The notes below the pieces were generated by a model. That model saw only the letters and a list, made by a program, of their open reading frames with translations, was not told the origin of the DNA and did not search any database. Positions 38,967 to 46,591 of a DNA stretch of 64,000 bases are shown one piece after another. Within the stretch, counting starts at the first letter, position 1. Each line of letters begins with the position of its first letter. The position numbers were made by a program, and so were the translations under genes. The DNA is from Mesorhizobium sp. PAMC28654 (GTDB lineage: Bacteria > Pseudomonadota > Alphaproteobacteria > Rhizobiales > Rhizobiaceae): contig NZ_CP085135.1 of NCBI RefSeq assembly GCF_020616515.1, positions 6,433,001 through 6,497,000 of the forward strand, in the 5' to 3' direction.

Positions 38967-39743
38967 TCAGCGTACCGGCGCCAGAAGCGCGAAATGCGCG
39001 CCTTGCGGGTCCTGGCACTGGACGATCCACTGGCCGGTCGGAACCTCCATCGGGCCCATCAGCACCTTGCCGCTATTGTCGGTGACGCGCTTGGCTGCCG
39101 CATCGATGCCCTCGACGTTGAAATAGAACTGCCAGACGGGGACGGGGATCTGCGCGGGCTTGTTCATCATGCCGCCGCCGGATTCAGGGCCGGCCGTGAA
39201 GATCAGGTAGATGCCCATCTCGCCCATGTCGAATTCACTGGACTTGGCCCAGCCGAACTCACTGGCATAGAAATCGAAGGCGGCCTTCCAGTCGCTTGTG
39301 AAAAGTTCATGCCAGCCGATATGGCCGGGGGTGGTTGCCGGCACCGCCGGCTGGTCCGGACCGTTGGGCTGCAGGAACATGAACGTCGCGCCTTGCGGAT
39401 CGGCGACCACGGCGAAGCGGCCGACGCCGGGGATGTCGTCGGGGTCGCGATGCACCGCGCCGCCGGCCTTCTTCAGGGATTGCGTCGAGGCATCGATGTC
39501 CTTGGTGTGGATGTAGCCGATCCAGGCCGGCAGCATGCCCATCTTGGTGGCGTCTTCCGGCATGGTCATCAGCCCGCCGACGCCGCGATCACCTGCATTG
39601 ACCACGATGTAGCGGGGCATGCCGGGCGCCTTGTCGAAGGCTTCAGCCTTCCAGCCGACGACGGCTGTGTAGAACGCCTCGGCGGCATCGAGATCGGTGG
39701 TCATCAACTCATACCAGAAGAAGGGCATCGGGGACTTCGGCAT
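38967..39743 (-). CDS. Two-domain VOC (glyoxalase/bleomycin-resistance fold) protein
   Basis: 258 residues with two successive VOC domains: 1-125 (MPFFWYELMTTDLDAAEAFYTAVVGW ... VADPQGATFMFLQP) and about 135-258 (GHIGWHELFTSDWKAAFDFYASEFGW ... QDPQGAHFALLAP). Each begins with the WxEL strand and ends with the DPQGA-F turn, as in the hydroxylase CFP30B-like group. Substrate unknown. AGGAG precedes the ATG at 39743, chosen over an upstream in-frame start. Confidence 0.88.
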   Translation of the reverse strand: MPKSPMPFFWYELMTTDLDAAEAFYTAVVGWKAEAFDKAPGMPRYIVVNAGDRGVGGLMTMPEDATKMGMLPAWIGYIHTKDIDASTQSLKKAGGAVHRDPDDIPGVGRFAVVADPQGATFMFLQPNGPDQPAVPATTPGHIGWHELFTSDWKAAFDFYASEFGWAKSSEFDMGEMGIYLIFTAGPESGGGMMNKPAQIPVPVWQFYFNVEGIDAAAKRVTDNSGKVLMGPMEVPTGQWIVQCQDPQGAHFALLAPVR

Positions 39744-39906
39744 TGTCGGGCTCCTCACGTTTCCAGTTGTCGATCGGGGGTTCGATCCATCCTAGGACGA
39801 TCTTCGCGACGGAAATCCGACATTGGCCGGGAAAATCCAACGGCCGGCCGCCGGTTCGTTCCGCGCTTCGGAGCGCTTGCGGCTAGGCGTGGTGCTCAAC
39901 GGGTGG

Positions 39907-40317
39907 TCACATCCACGCAACTATGGCTTCACGAGCAATTACCTCAACCGTGCATTCGAGACTGAGCAATAGAAAATGCGAACAGTCTTCTGCCGGACCC
40001 GGGATTGATCGCAACCAGTGCGAGTTCTCTACCCGGAGGATGGGCCATCTATAGGAGGCTTGGCTGCCAGAGCCAATCAACGGGACCGAGCTGTCAGCGC
40101 GGATGTTGACCAGTCCCCGCATGTCGTCATTAGCTGAAAGGGCTAGCACTCCATGAAAGTCGATCTTGAGGGTCCGTTCGGACGCCTCGACGAAAAAGTC
40201 ACCTTCGACCGTCAGTTCAAAGTAGTTGTCGGATCGCAGACGCCACACCTGACAGGCAGTCTGAGGTAAATCTTCCAGAGGCTCCCAACGCTGAACAGTC
40301 TCCTGATCATTGGTCAT
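39907..40317 (-). CDS. Hypothetical protein, AT-richer than surroundings
   Basis: 136 residues, no signal peptide or membrane segment, no family recognised. Predicted to be mainly beta strands (NYFELTVEGDFFVEASERTLKIDFHGVLAL). Start ATG at 40317 with AGGAGAAGG just upstream; a GTG precedes it directly. Base composition is visibly poorer in GC than flanking genes and the upstream region is strongly AT-rich, hinting at acquisition from elsewhere. Confidence 0.65.
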   Translation of the reverse strand: MTNDQETVQRWEPLEDLPQTACQVWRLRSDNYFELTVEGDFFVEASERTLKIDFHGVLALSANDDMRGLVNIRADSSVPLIGSGSQASYRWPILRVENSHWLRSIPGPAEDCSHFLLLSLECTVEVIAREAIVAWM

Positions 40318-40426
40318 CACCTTCTCCTCTTATGCCGCGCACCGTGCTCAAGCGCCTACCATCCGGTGCGCGCTTGGAACAGCTTGTCGCTACTTGGTTG
40401 CCTTCATTGGAGGGCAATGGACGGAA

Positions 40427-40449
40427 AACATGATCATTTTTATCATGTT
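40427..40449. promoter_or_regulatory. Dyad in the divergent AT-rich region upstream of preT
   Basis: Perfect inverted repeat AACATGAT / ATCATGTT with a 7-base spacer, between the unknown gene and preT. It has the look of an operator for a dimeric repressor. It lies about 100 bases before preT and could serve either direction; the binding protein is unknown. Confidence 0.5.
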
Positions 40450-40483
40450 ATTATCGCTATATTTCAATGGCTTAGGCTGAAAA

Positions 40484-40499
40484 TTGACCATTTGATAAA
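40484..40499. promoter_or_regulatory. RutR-like box upstream of preT
   Basis: TTGACCATTTGATAAA matches the E. coli RutR consensus TTGACCA-N2-TGGTCAA at 12 of 14 defined bases, with a perfect left half. It lies 51-66 bases before the preT start. A rutR-like gene is in this window at 54403-55038. Binding is inferred. Confidence 0.6.
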
Positions 40500-40549
40500 A
40501 AAATAAAACGTGCTAGCCTTCCCCAAAACGAAAACAAGGGGAACTGAGA

Positions 40550-41905
40550 ATGCCAGAGGGCCAGTTCAAGGAAGGCATCGCCGGCGGCCGGCTTTCGGCC
40601 GACCAGTACGCGGACAATTTTTCCGACCTGCATCCGCCGCTCGATCGTCACGAGGCGCTGGTCGAATCCGACCGCTGCTATTTCTGTTACGACGCGCCGT
40701 GCATGAATGCATGCCCGACCTCGATCGACATTCCCCTGTTCATCCGCCAGATCTCGACCGGCAATCCGATTGGTTCGGCCAAGACGATCTTCGACCAGAA
40801 CATCCTTGGCGGCATGTGCGCCCGCGTCTGCCCCACCGAGACATTGTGCGAGGAAGTCTGCGTGCGCGAGATCGCCGAAGGCAAGCCGGTGCAGATCGGC
40901 CGCCTGCAGCGCTACGCCACCGACGTTGCCATGGCCGAGAACAAGCAGTTCTATCAGCGCGCCACGCCGACGGGGAAGACGGTTGCGGTGGTCGGCGCCG
41001 GTCCGGCCGGCCTTGCCGCCGCCCATCGGCTCGCCCGCCATGGCCATGAAGTGACCATCCTGGAAGCGCGCCCGAAGGCTGGCGGCCTCAACGAATATGG
41101 CATCGCCGCCTACAAGAGCGTCGACAATTTCGCCCAGGCCGAGGTCGACTACGTGACCGCGATCGGTGGCATCGACATCCAGAACGGCAAGGCGCTCGGC
41201 CGCGACTACCAGCTCGCCGACCTGATCCGCAATTACGATGCGGTGTTTCTCGGCATGGGGCTTGGCGGCGTCAACGCGCTGCGCGCCGATGGCGAGGACA
41301 CCGACGGCGTTACCAATGCGGTGGAGTTCATAGCGGAGTTGCGCCAGGCCAGCGATCTGTCCGGCCTGCCCGTTGGCCGGCGTGTCGTTGTCATCGGCGG
41401 CGGCATGACCGCGATCGACGCGGCGGTGCAATCAAAACTGCTTGGCGCCGAGGAGGTGACGATCTGCTACCGTCGCGGCCAGGAGCATATGAACGCTTCC
41501 GAATTCGAGCAGGATCTGGCCGCCGCCAACGGCGTCACCATCCGCCACTGGCTGCAGCCGAAGCGGGTGATTGCCGAAGGGGGTAAAGTCAGCGCCATCG
41601 AAGTCGAATACACAGCCATGAATGGCGACAGACTTGCCGGCACCGGCGAGACACTGACGCTCATTGCCGACCAGGTGTTCAAGGCCATCGGCCAGAGCTT
41701 TGTCCCGGCGGCGCTCAATTGCAGTGGCGCATCGATCGACCTCGAAGCCGGCCGCATCAAGGTCGATGCGGAAGGGCGCACGTCGCTGGCCAACGTATGG
41801 GCCGGCGGCGACTGCATCTTTGGTGGCGACGACCTGACGGTCTCGGCCGTGGCGCAGGGCCGCGACGCGGCGGAGAGTATCAACAGGAGTCTGACGCAGG
41901 GATAA
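40550..41905 (+). CDS. preT: NAD(P)H-dependent dihydropyrimidine dehydrogenase, FAD/Fe-S subunit PreT
   Basis: 451 residues. Passes electrons from NAD(P)H to PreA for reduction of uracil and thymine, first step of the reductive pathway. N-terminal domain with cysteines for two [4Fe-4S] clusters (CYFCYDAPCMNACP at about 43-56 and GGMCARVCPTETLCEEVC at about 85-102), then a Rossmann FAD site VAVVGAGPAGLAAAHRLARHG at about 144 and a nucleotide site VVVIGGGMTAIDAA at about 282. GGGGAACTGAG precedes the ATG. First gene of an operon with a methyltransferase and preA. Confidence 0.95.
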   Translation: MPEGQFKEGIAGGRLSADQYADNFSDLHPPLDRHEALVESDRCYFCYDAPCMNACPTSIDIPLFIRQISTGNPIGSAKTIFDQNILGGMCARVCPTETLCEEVCVREIAEGKPVQIGRLQRYATDVAMAENKQFYQRATPTGKTVAVVGAGPAGLAAAHRLARHGHEVTILEARPKAGGLNEYGIAAYKSVDNFAQAEVDYVTAIGGIDIQNGKALGRDYQLADLIRNYDAVFLGMGLGGVNALRADGEDTDGVTNAVEFIAELRQASDLSGLPVGRRVVVIGGGMTAIDAAVQSKLLGAEEVTICYRRGQEHMNASEFEQDLAAANGVTIRHWLQPKRVIAEGGKVSAIEVEYTAMNGDRLAGTGETLTLIADQVFKAIGQSFVPAALNCSGASIDLEAGRIKVDAEGRTSLANVWAGGDCIFGGDDLTVSAVAQGRDAAESINRSLTQG

Positions 41906-41910
41906 GGATC

Positions 41911-42753
41911 ATGGCCTCGGTGGAACCGGGCATCGCCCGTCACTACGACGTATCGGGTCTGGAGCAGCGGATGATTGCCGCGCTCGCCGATATGGGCGTG
42001 GATGTTGCCCATCCGCGCGCCAGCGATCTCGAAGCGGTCGACGAATTCCACATTGGCGGCGTGGCGGCCACCAAGGCATTGGTCGAGCAGATGGGGCTGA
42101 AGCCGGCGGTTGAGCTTCTCGATATTGGGTCCGGTGTTGGCGGTCCGGCCCGTTTTGTCGCCAACAGCGCCGGCGTCAACGTCACCGGCATCGACCTGAC
42201 GCAAAGCTATGTCGATATCGCGACCGGCCTGTCAAAGCGGGTGGGAATGGCTGACAAAACCCGGTTCGTGCAGGGTAGCGCGCTGGAGATGCCATTCGGC
42301 AATGCCAGCTTCGACGCTGCGATGATCCTGCATGTCGGCATGAACCTTCCCGACAAGAACAAGCTGATGAGCGAGGCCGCGCGCGTGCTGCGGCCGGGCG
42401 GCGTCTTCGCCGTCTATGATGTGATGCGCCTGAAAGACGGAGCGCTGACCTTCCCGTTGCCGTGGGCATCGACCCCGGCGATATCCTTCGTCGCCACACC
42501 TGATGACTATCGTTCCGCCGCCGCTGCTTCAGGGTTCTCCGTGATCGCCGAGCGCCCGCGCGGCGCCTTCGCCATCGAGTTCTTTGCCACGATGCGTGGC
42601 CGGATGGCCGCCGCGCAAGCGGAAGGCAAGAAGCCACCTCCCGGCGTTGGTCTCATCATGGGCGACGAGGCCCGCACCAAGATCGCCAATCTCACCGCCG
42701 CGCTTGAAGGCGGCATTCTTGCACCCGTGGAATTGCTCCTTCGTCTCGGCTGA
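41911..42753 (+). CDS. SAM-dependent methyltransferase embedded between preT and preA
   Basis: 280-residue class I methyltransferase. Motif I LLDIGSGVGGPARF at about 64-77, acidic residue of motif II in VTGIDLTQSYVDIA, GSALEMPFGNASFDAAMILHVGMNL and AARVLRPGGVFAVYDVM; closest in style to UbiE/COQ5-like small-molecule methyltransferases. It starts 5 bases after preT and ends 12 bases before preA, so it is made with the dehydrogenase. No known step of pyrimidine reduction uses methylation; a role on a related base or in another pathway sharing control is possible. Confidence 0.88.
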   Translation: MASVEPGIARHYDVSGLEQRMIAALADMGVDVAHPRASDLEAVDEFHIGGVAATKALVEQMGLKPAVELLDIGSGVGGPARFVANSAGVNVTGIDLTQSYVDIATGLSKRVGMADKTRFVQGSALEMPFGNASFDAAMILHVGMNLPDKNKLMSEAARVLRPGGVFAVYDVMRLKDGALTFPLPWASTPAISFVATPDDYRSAAAASGFSVIAERPRGAFAIEFFATMRGRMAAAQAEGKKPPPGVGLIMGDEARTKIANLTAALEGGILAPVELLLRLG

Positions 42754-42765
42754 AAGGGACCTGTC

Positions 42766-44079
42766 ATGGCTGACATCCGCAATAATTTCGTCGGCATCAA
42801 ATCGCCAAATCCGTTCTGGCTGGCTTCGGCGCCGCCGACCGACAAGGCCTACAATGTCATCCGCGCCTTCAAGGCAGGGTGGGGCGGTGTCGTCTGGAAG
42901 ACGCTGGGCGAGGAGGGCCCTCCAGTCGTCAACGTCAACGGCCCGCGCTACGGCGCGATCTGGGGCGCCGACCGCCGGCTGCTCGGTCTCAACAACATCG
43001 AGTTGATCACCGATCGTGACCTGCAGACCAATCTGCGCGAGATGAAGCAGGTCAAGATGGATTGGCCCGATCGCGCCCTCATCGCCTCGATCATGGTGCC
43101 CTGCGAAGAGGAGAGCTGGAAAGCCATCCTGCCGCTGGTCGAGGAGACGGAGGCCGATGGCATCGAGCTCAATTTCGGCTGCCCGCACGGCATGTCGGAG
43201 CGCGGCATGGGTGCGGCCGTCGGCCAGGTGCCGGAATATATCGAAATGGTGGTGCGCTGGTGCAAGCAGTACACGCGCATGCCCGTCATCACCAAGCTGA
43301 CGCCCAACATCACCGACATCCGCAAGCCGGCGCGGGCAGCGCATGCCGGCGGCACCGACGCGGTGTCGCTGATCAACACCATCAACTCGATCACCGGCGT
43401 CAATCTCGACAGCTTCGCGCCGGAGCCCACCATCGACGGCAAGGGCTCGCATGGCGGCTATTGCGGACCTGCGGTGAAGCCGATCGCCATGAACATGGTT
43501 GCCGAGATCGCGCGTGATCCGGAAACCCGCGGTCTGCCGATATCCGGCATAGGCGGCATCACCACATGGCGCGACGCCGCCGAATTCATGGCGCTCGGCG
43601 CCGGCAATGTGCAGGTGTGCACGGCGGCGATGACCTACGGCTTCAAGATCGTGCAGGAGATGATCGCCGGTCTGGAAGACTGGATGGACGAGAAGGGGCA
43701 TGCCTCGCTCGACGACATCATCGGCCGCGCCACGCCCAACGTCACCGATTGGCAGTATCTCAACCTCAACTACATCGCCAAGGCGCGTATCGACCAGGAC
43801 GCCTGCATCAAATGCGGCCGCTGCCACATCGCCTGCGAGGACACTTCGCACCAGGCGATCACCAGCATGGTCGACGGCGTCAGGCACTTCGAGGTGATAG
43901 AGGCCGAGTGCGTCGGCTGCAATCTGTGCGTCAATGTCTGCCCGGTCGAGAACTGTATCACCATGGAGCCACTGGCGGTTGGCGCGATGGATGAGCGTAC
44001 CGGCAAGCCAGTGTCGCCGATCTACGCCAATTGGACCACGCATCCGAACAATCCGATGGCCAAGGTGGCTGCGGAGTAG
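42766..44079 (+). CDS. preA: NAD(P)H-dependent dihydropyrimidine dehydrogenase, catalytic subunit PreA
   Basis: 437 residues. FMN-binding TIM barrel resembling dihydroorotate dehydrogenase (NPFWLASAPPTDKAYNVIRAF, GCPHGMSERGMGAAVGQVP, GKGSHGGYCGPAVKPIA, ISGIGGITTWRDAAEF), then two ferredoxin-type clusters CIKCGRCHIAC and CVGCNLCVNVCP at about 346-390. With PreT it reduces uracil/thymine to dihydro forms. By eye, the position of the catalytic Cys of mammalian enzyme (in LACGQ) holds Val here (AAVGQ). Confidence 0.95.
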   Translation: MADIRNNFVGIKSPNPFWLASAPPTDKAYNVIRAFKAGWGGVVWKTLGEEGPPVVNVNGPRYGAIWGADRRLLGLNNIELITDRDLQTNLREMKQVKMDWPDRALIASIMVPCEEESWKAILPLVEETEADGIELNFGCPHGMSERGMGAAVGQVPEYIEMVVRWCKQYTRMPVITKLTPNITDIRKPARAAHAGGTDAVSLINTINSITGVNLDSFAPEPTIDGKGSHGGYCGPAVKPIAMNMVAEIARDPETRGLPISGIGGITTWRDAAEFMALGAGNVQVCTAAMTYGFKIVQEMIAGLEDWMDEKGHASLDDIIGRATPNVTDWQYLNLNYIAKARIDQDACIKCGRCHIACEDTSHQAITSMVDGVRHFEVIEAECVGCNLCVNVCPVENCITMEPLAVGAMDERTGKPVSPIYANWTTHPNNPMAKVAAE

Positions 44080-44094
44080 GGGCAGACACTCGAG

Positions 44095-44127
44095 GAAAAA
44101 AGCAGCGTCTTCGGGCGCCGCTTTTTC
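44095..44127 (+). terminator. Rho-independent terminator after preA
   Basis: GAAAAAAGC-A-GCG pairs with CGC-C-GCTTTTTC around a TCTTCGGG loop, 16 bases beyond the preA stop. The T-run makes it a standard intrinsic terminator, closing the preT-preA operon before the next regulator gene. Confidence 0.8.
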
Positions 44128-44140
44128 ATTTTCCTATTGC

Positions 44141-44155
44141 GGATAAAAATTATCC
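44141..44155. promoter_or_regulatory. Candidate operator of the downstream Rrf2 regulator
   Basis: GGATAAAAATTATCC, a perfect inverted repeat with 6-base arms, repeated in part as GATAAAAGATATCC immediately downstream (44158-44171). It lies about 37 bases before the rrf2 start, the usual place for Rrf2-family autoregulation. Confidence 0.6.
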
Positions 44156-44191
44156 ACGATAAAAGATATCCATGAATTGGAGATCAGCACG

Positions 44192-44722
44192 ATGAAGCTA
44201 GGCGAGGGGGTTGAAGCGGCCATCCACTGTGCCGCCATGCTGGCCGGCGTGGATGGCAATGCGACCATGCCTGCCGCCGCCATGGCGGAGTCCTTTGGCC
44301 TGTCGCCGAGCTATCTTCTGAAGCATCTCAACATGCTGAGCGCGGTGGGCATCCTGGAATCCGTGCCGGGACCAGCGGGCGGCTACCGGTTGGCACAGCC
44401 TGCCGAGCGCATCACGCTGCTTGATATCGTGCTGGCCGTCGAAGGGCGCCAGCCAGCCTTTCGGTGTGGCGAGATCCGCCGCAACGGTCCGGTCAAGCTC
44501 GATGCGTCAGCCTATGTCAAACCCTGTGGCATCAATGCCGCGATGCTGAAGGCCGAACGCGCCTATCGCGCCGCGCTCGCCGAAACAAAGCTGTCCGACA
44601 TCGTGGCGAGTTTCAACGCGGACGGCGATCCGAGATCGGTTGCCGCCAGCTGTGCCTTCGTGATGCGCCACCAACGGCCACAGAAATCCAGTTCAATCCC
44701 GCAACATCCAAAGCAGACGTGA
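44192..44722 (+). CDS. Rrf2-family transcriptional regulator
   Basis: 176 residues. Winged helix in the first 80 residues (GVEAAIHCAAMLAG, LSPSYLLKHLNMLSAVGILESVPGPAGGYRLAQP). Two cysteines only in the sensor half (RCGEIRR at about 94, KPCGI at about 112), plus one near 152, unlike the cluster of the regulator at 1703-2152, so it may sense thiol oxidation or another signal rather than bind Fe-S. The ATG at 44192 follows GGAG; a TTG five codons earlier is possible. Twelve bases before an AhpD-like gene, likely its target. Confidence 0.88.
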   Translation: MKLGEGVEAAIHCAAMLAGVDGNATMPAAAMAESFGLSPSYLLKHLNMLSAVGILESVPGPAGGYRLAQPAERITLLDIVLAVEGRQPAFRCGEIRRNGPVKLDASAYVKPCGINAAMLKAERAYRAALAETKLSDIVASFNADGDPRSVAASCAFVMRHQRPQKSSSIPQHPKQT

Positions 44723-44734
44723 AAGGACAAGACG

Positions 44735-45193
44735 ATGAAACAGAGGATGCAATTTTACACCAAGGCGCCCGAGATCATGAAGGCGGTCACGGCGCTCAAC
44801 AAGGCGGTGGATGAATGCGGGCTTGAGGTGAGCCTGCTGCACCTGATCAAGCTCAGGGCATCGCAGATCAATGGCTGCTCCTATTGCGTCGAGATGCACA
44901 GCCGCGAGGCGAGGCGCGACGGCGAGACCGAGCAGCGGCTCTATCTGGTCTCGGCCTGGAAGGAATCGCCGCTGTTTTCCGAGCGTGAACGCGCCGCGTT
45001 TGCCTGGACGGATGCCGTGACCCTGATTGCCAACAATGGCGTGTCGGACGCTCTCTATGCCAGCACGCTTGAGCATTTCTCGGAAGAGGAGCTGGTCAAG
45101 CTGTCCGTCGCGCTCGGCATGATCAACACCTGGAACCGGCTATGCATCCCGTTCCAGGCCATTCATCCGATGCCGGCCGCCAAGGCTGCCTGA
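44735..45193 (+). CDS. Carboxymuconolactone decarboxylase/AhpD-like protein
   Basis: 152 residues with the AhpD-type active site NGCSYCVEMHSREAR (CxxC with following His) at about 47-61, the motif used for thiol-based peroxide reduction in this superfamily; true decarboxylases lack the paired Cys. AAAGGAC precedes the ATG. Forms a two-gene operon with the Rrf2 regulator, pointing to an inducible oxidative or electrophile response. Confidence 0.9.
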   Translation: MKQRMQFYTKAPEIMKAVTALNKAVDECGLEVSLLHLIKLRASQINGCSYCVEMHSREARRDGETEQRLYLVSAWKESPLFSERERAAFAWTDAVTLIANNGVSDALYASTLEHFSEEELVKLSVALGMINTWNRLCIPFQAIHPMPAAKAA

Positions 45194-45420
45194 TTATCCG
45201 CTTTTCTATTGGAGCGCCGTCGACGAGGCGTCGCTCCCGCTGACCGCGCGGCTCGCATCAACGGCTTCGTCGGCAATGTCGCATTGGGCGGTGGGTTCCT
45301 GACGCTGATCGCGCAGTCTGTTTGACAAAGTGCGGGGCCTCAAGGCCGCTGCCATTTTCTGGACGAGCGCTTCCATGACGACGGCGGGCCTGAAGCCCCA
45401 CCGGCATCGATCATTAAATC

Positions 45421-45446
45421 GGAACCAATCGAGCCGTTGACGCATT
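45421..45446 (+). promoter_or_regulatory. Weak general-stress (RpoE2/EcfG-type) promoter candidate
   Basis: GGAAC followed after 19 bases by TT fits the loose Sinorhizobium RpoE2 pattern (GGAAC-N18/19-TT), but the -10 reads CATT rather than CGTT. It lies 34 bases before the glycosyltransferase start. Less convincing than the site at 48773. Confidence 0.4.
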
Positions 45447-45479
45447 TCGCCCCTGTATGCCGAGCATCCAGGATGAAAT

Positions 45480-46541
45480 ATGAAAATCGCCCATGTCGCG
45501 CCGCTCTATGAGTCGGTGCCGCCCAGACTCTATGGCGGCACCGAGCGCATCGTCTCGTATCTGACCGAAGCGCTGGTCGATATGGGGCATGAGGTGACCC
45601 TGTTTGCCAGCGGCGACAGCCAGACCTCGGGAACACTGATACCCGGCCGGGAATGCGCGCTGCGCCTCGATCCGCGCCCGCTGAAATCCGAGATCGCGGC
45701 GCATCTTTCGATGCTGGCGCAGGTGCGAGACAGGGCGTCAGAGTTTGACGTCATCCACTTCCATCTCAGCCACTTCCTGCACTTTTCCTTCTTCGACGAT
45801 ATGGCGCAGCGAACGGTGACGACGCCGCATGGCAGGCTGGATTATGTCGATCTGGCGCCGGCCTATGAGCGTTTCCCGCGCTTTCCGATGATTTCCATTT
45901 CGCACAGCCAAAGAGCGGGACTTGCCAAGGCAAACTGGTTGGCGACAATCCATCACGGACTGCCGACCGGTATCTACGAGCCGGCTTTCGAGACGAAGGC
46001 GCAAGAACCCTATCTTGCCTTCCTCGGTCGGTTTTCGCGCGACAAGCGCCCCGATCGCGCCATTGAAATCGCCTTGCGCTCAGGGCTGAAGCTGAAGCTT
46101 GCCGCAAAGATCGGCGACGACGACCGGGCCTATTTCCATGAGGTGGTCGAGCCTTTGATCGACGGCGATCGTGTCGTCTATGTCGGCGAGATCGAGGAGG
46201 ACCAGAAGGCGAAGTTTCTCGGCAAGGCGGCCGGCCTGCTGTTTCCGATCGACTGGCCGGAGCCGTTCGGCCTTGTCGCCATCGAGGCAATGGCTTGCGG
46301 CACGCCTGTGATCGCCTGGAATTGTGGCGCGCTGCCCGAGATCATCGATCACGGCGTAACCGGCTTTATCGCGGATTCGGTGGATAGTGCCGTCGCCGCG
46401 GTGCCTGATTTGCTGCGGCTCGACAGGCGAAAAGTGAGAGCTGTTTTCGAAAAGCGGTTTTCCGCCAGAAGAATGGCCGGCGATTACCTGGCCGCCTATG
46501 CGCGCCTGATCGGCGTACCGACGCAAGCGAAGGCGTCATGA
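45480..46541 (+). CDS. Glycosyltransferase family 4 protein
   Basis: 353-residue GT-B retaining glycosyltransferase. N-terminal HVAPLYESVPPRLYGGTERIVSYLTEAL with the Gly-rich acceptor loop; C-terminal nucleotide-sugar site with the E-x7-E motif in PEPFGLVAIEAMACGTPVIAW at about 260-280 and LGRFSRDKRPDRAIEIA. Acceptor and sugar are unknown. First gene of a locus with a debranching-type glucosidase, a GT20 enzyme and trehalose-phosphatase, so a glucan- or trehalose-related product is likely. Confidence 0.85.
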   Translation: MKIAHVAPLYESVPPRLYGGTERIVSYLTEALVDMGHEVTLFASGDSQTSGTLIPGRECALRLDPRPLKSEIAAHLSMLAQVRDRASEFDVIHFHLSHFLHFSFFDDMAQRTVTTPHGRLDYVDLAPAYERFPRFPMISISHSQRAGLAKANWLATIHHGLPTGIYEPAFETKAQEPYLAFLGRFSRDKRPDRAIEIALRSGLKLKLAAKIGDDDRAYFHEVVEPLIDGDRVVYVGEIEEDQKAKFLGKAAGLLFPIDWPEPFGLVAIEAMACGTPVIAWNCGALPEIIDHGVTGFIADSVDSAVAAVPDLLRLDRRKVRAVFEKRFSARRMAGDYLAAYARLIGVPTQAKAS

Positions 46542-46591
46542 ACGGCGACGCGCTCGAGCGACGGGAACAAAACGACAGGGATATTTGACGA

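Noticed and set aside
40376..40398. GGAAC followed by TT as a general-stress promoter upstream of preT
   Set aside because: Spacing (17 bases to TT) and the -10 sequence GGTT do not fit the consensus.
46556..46584. GGAAC motif just before the debranching-type glucosidase gene
   Set aside because: The -10 would fall at 46577-46583 with wrong spacing and almost overlap the start codon.
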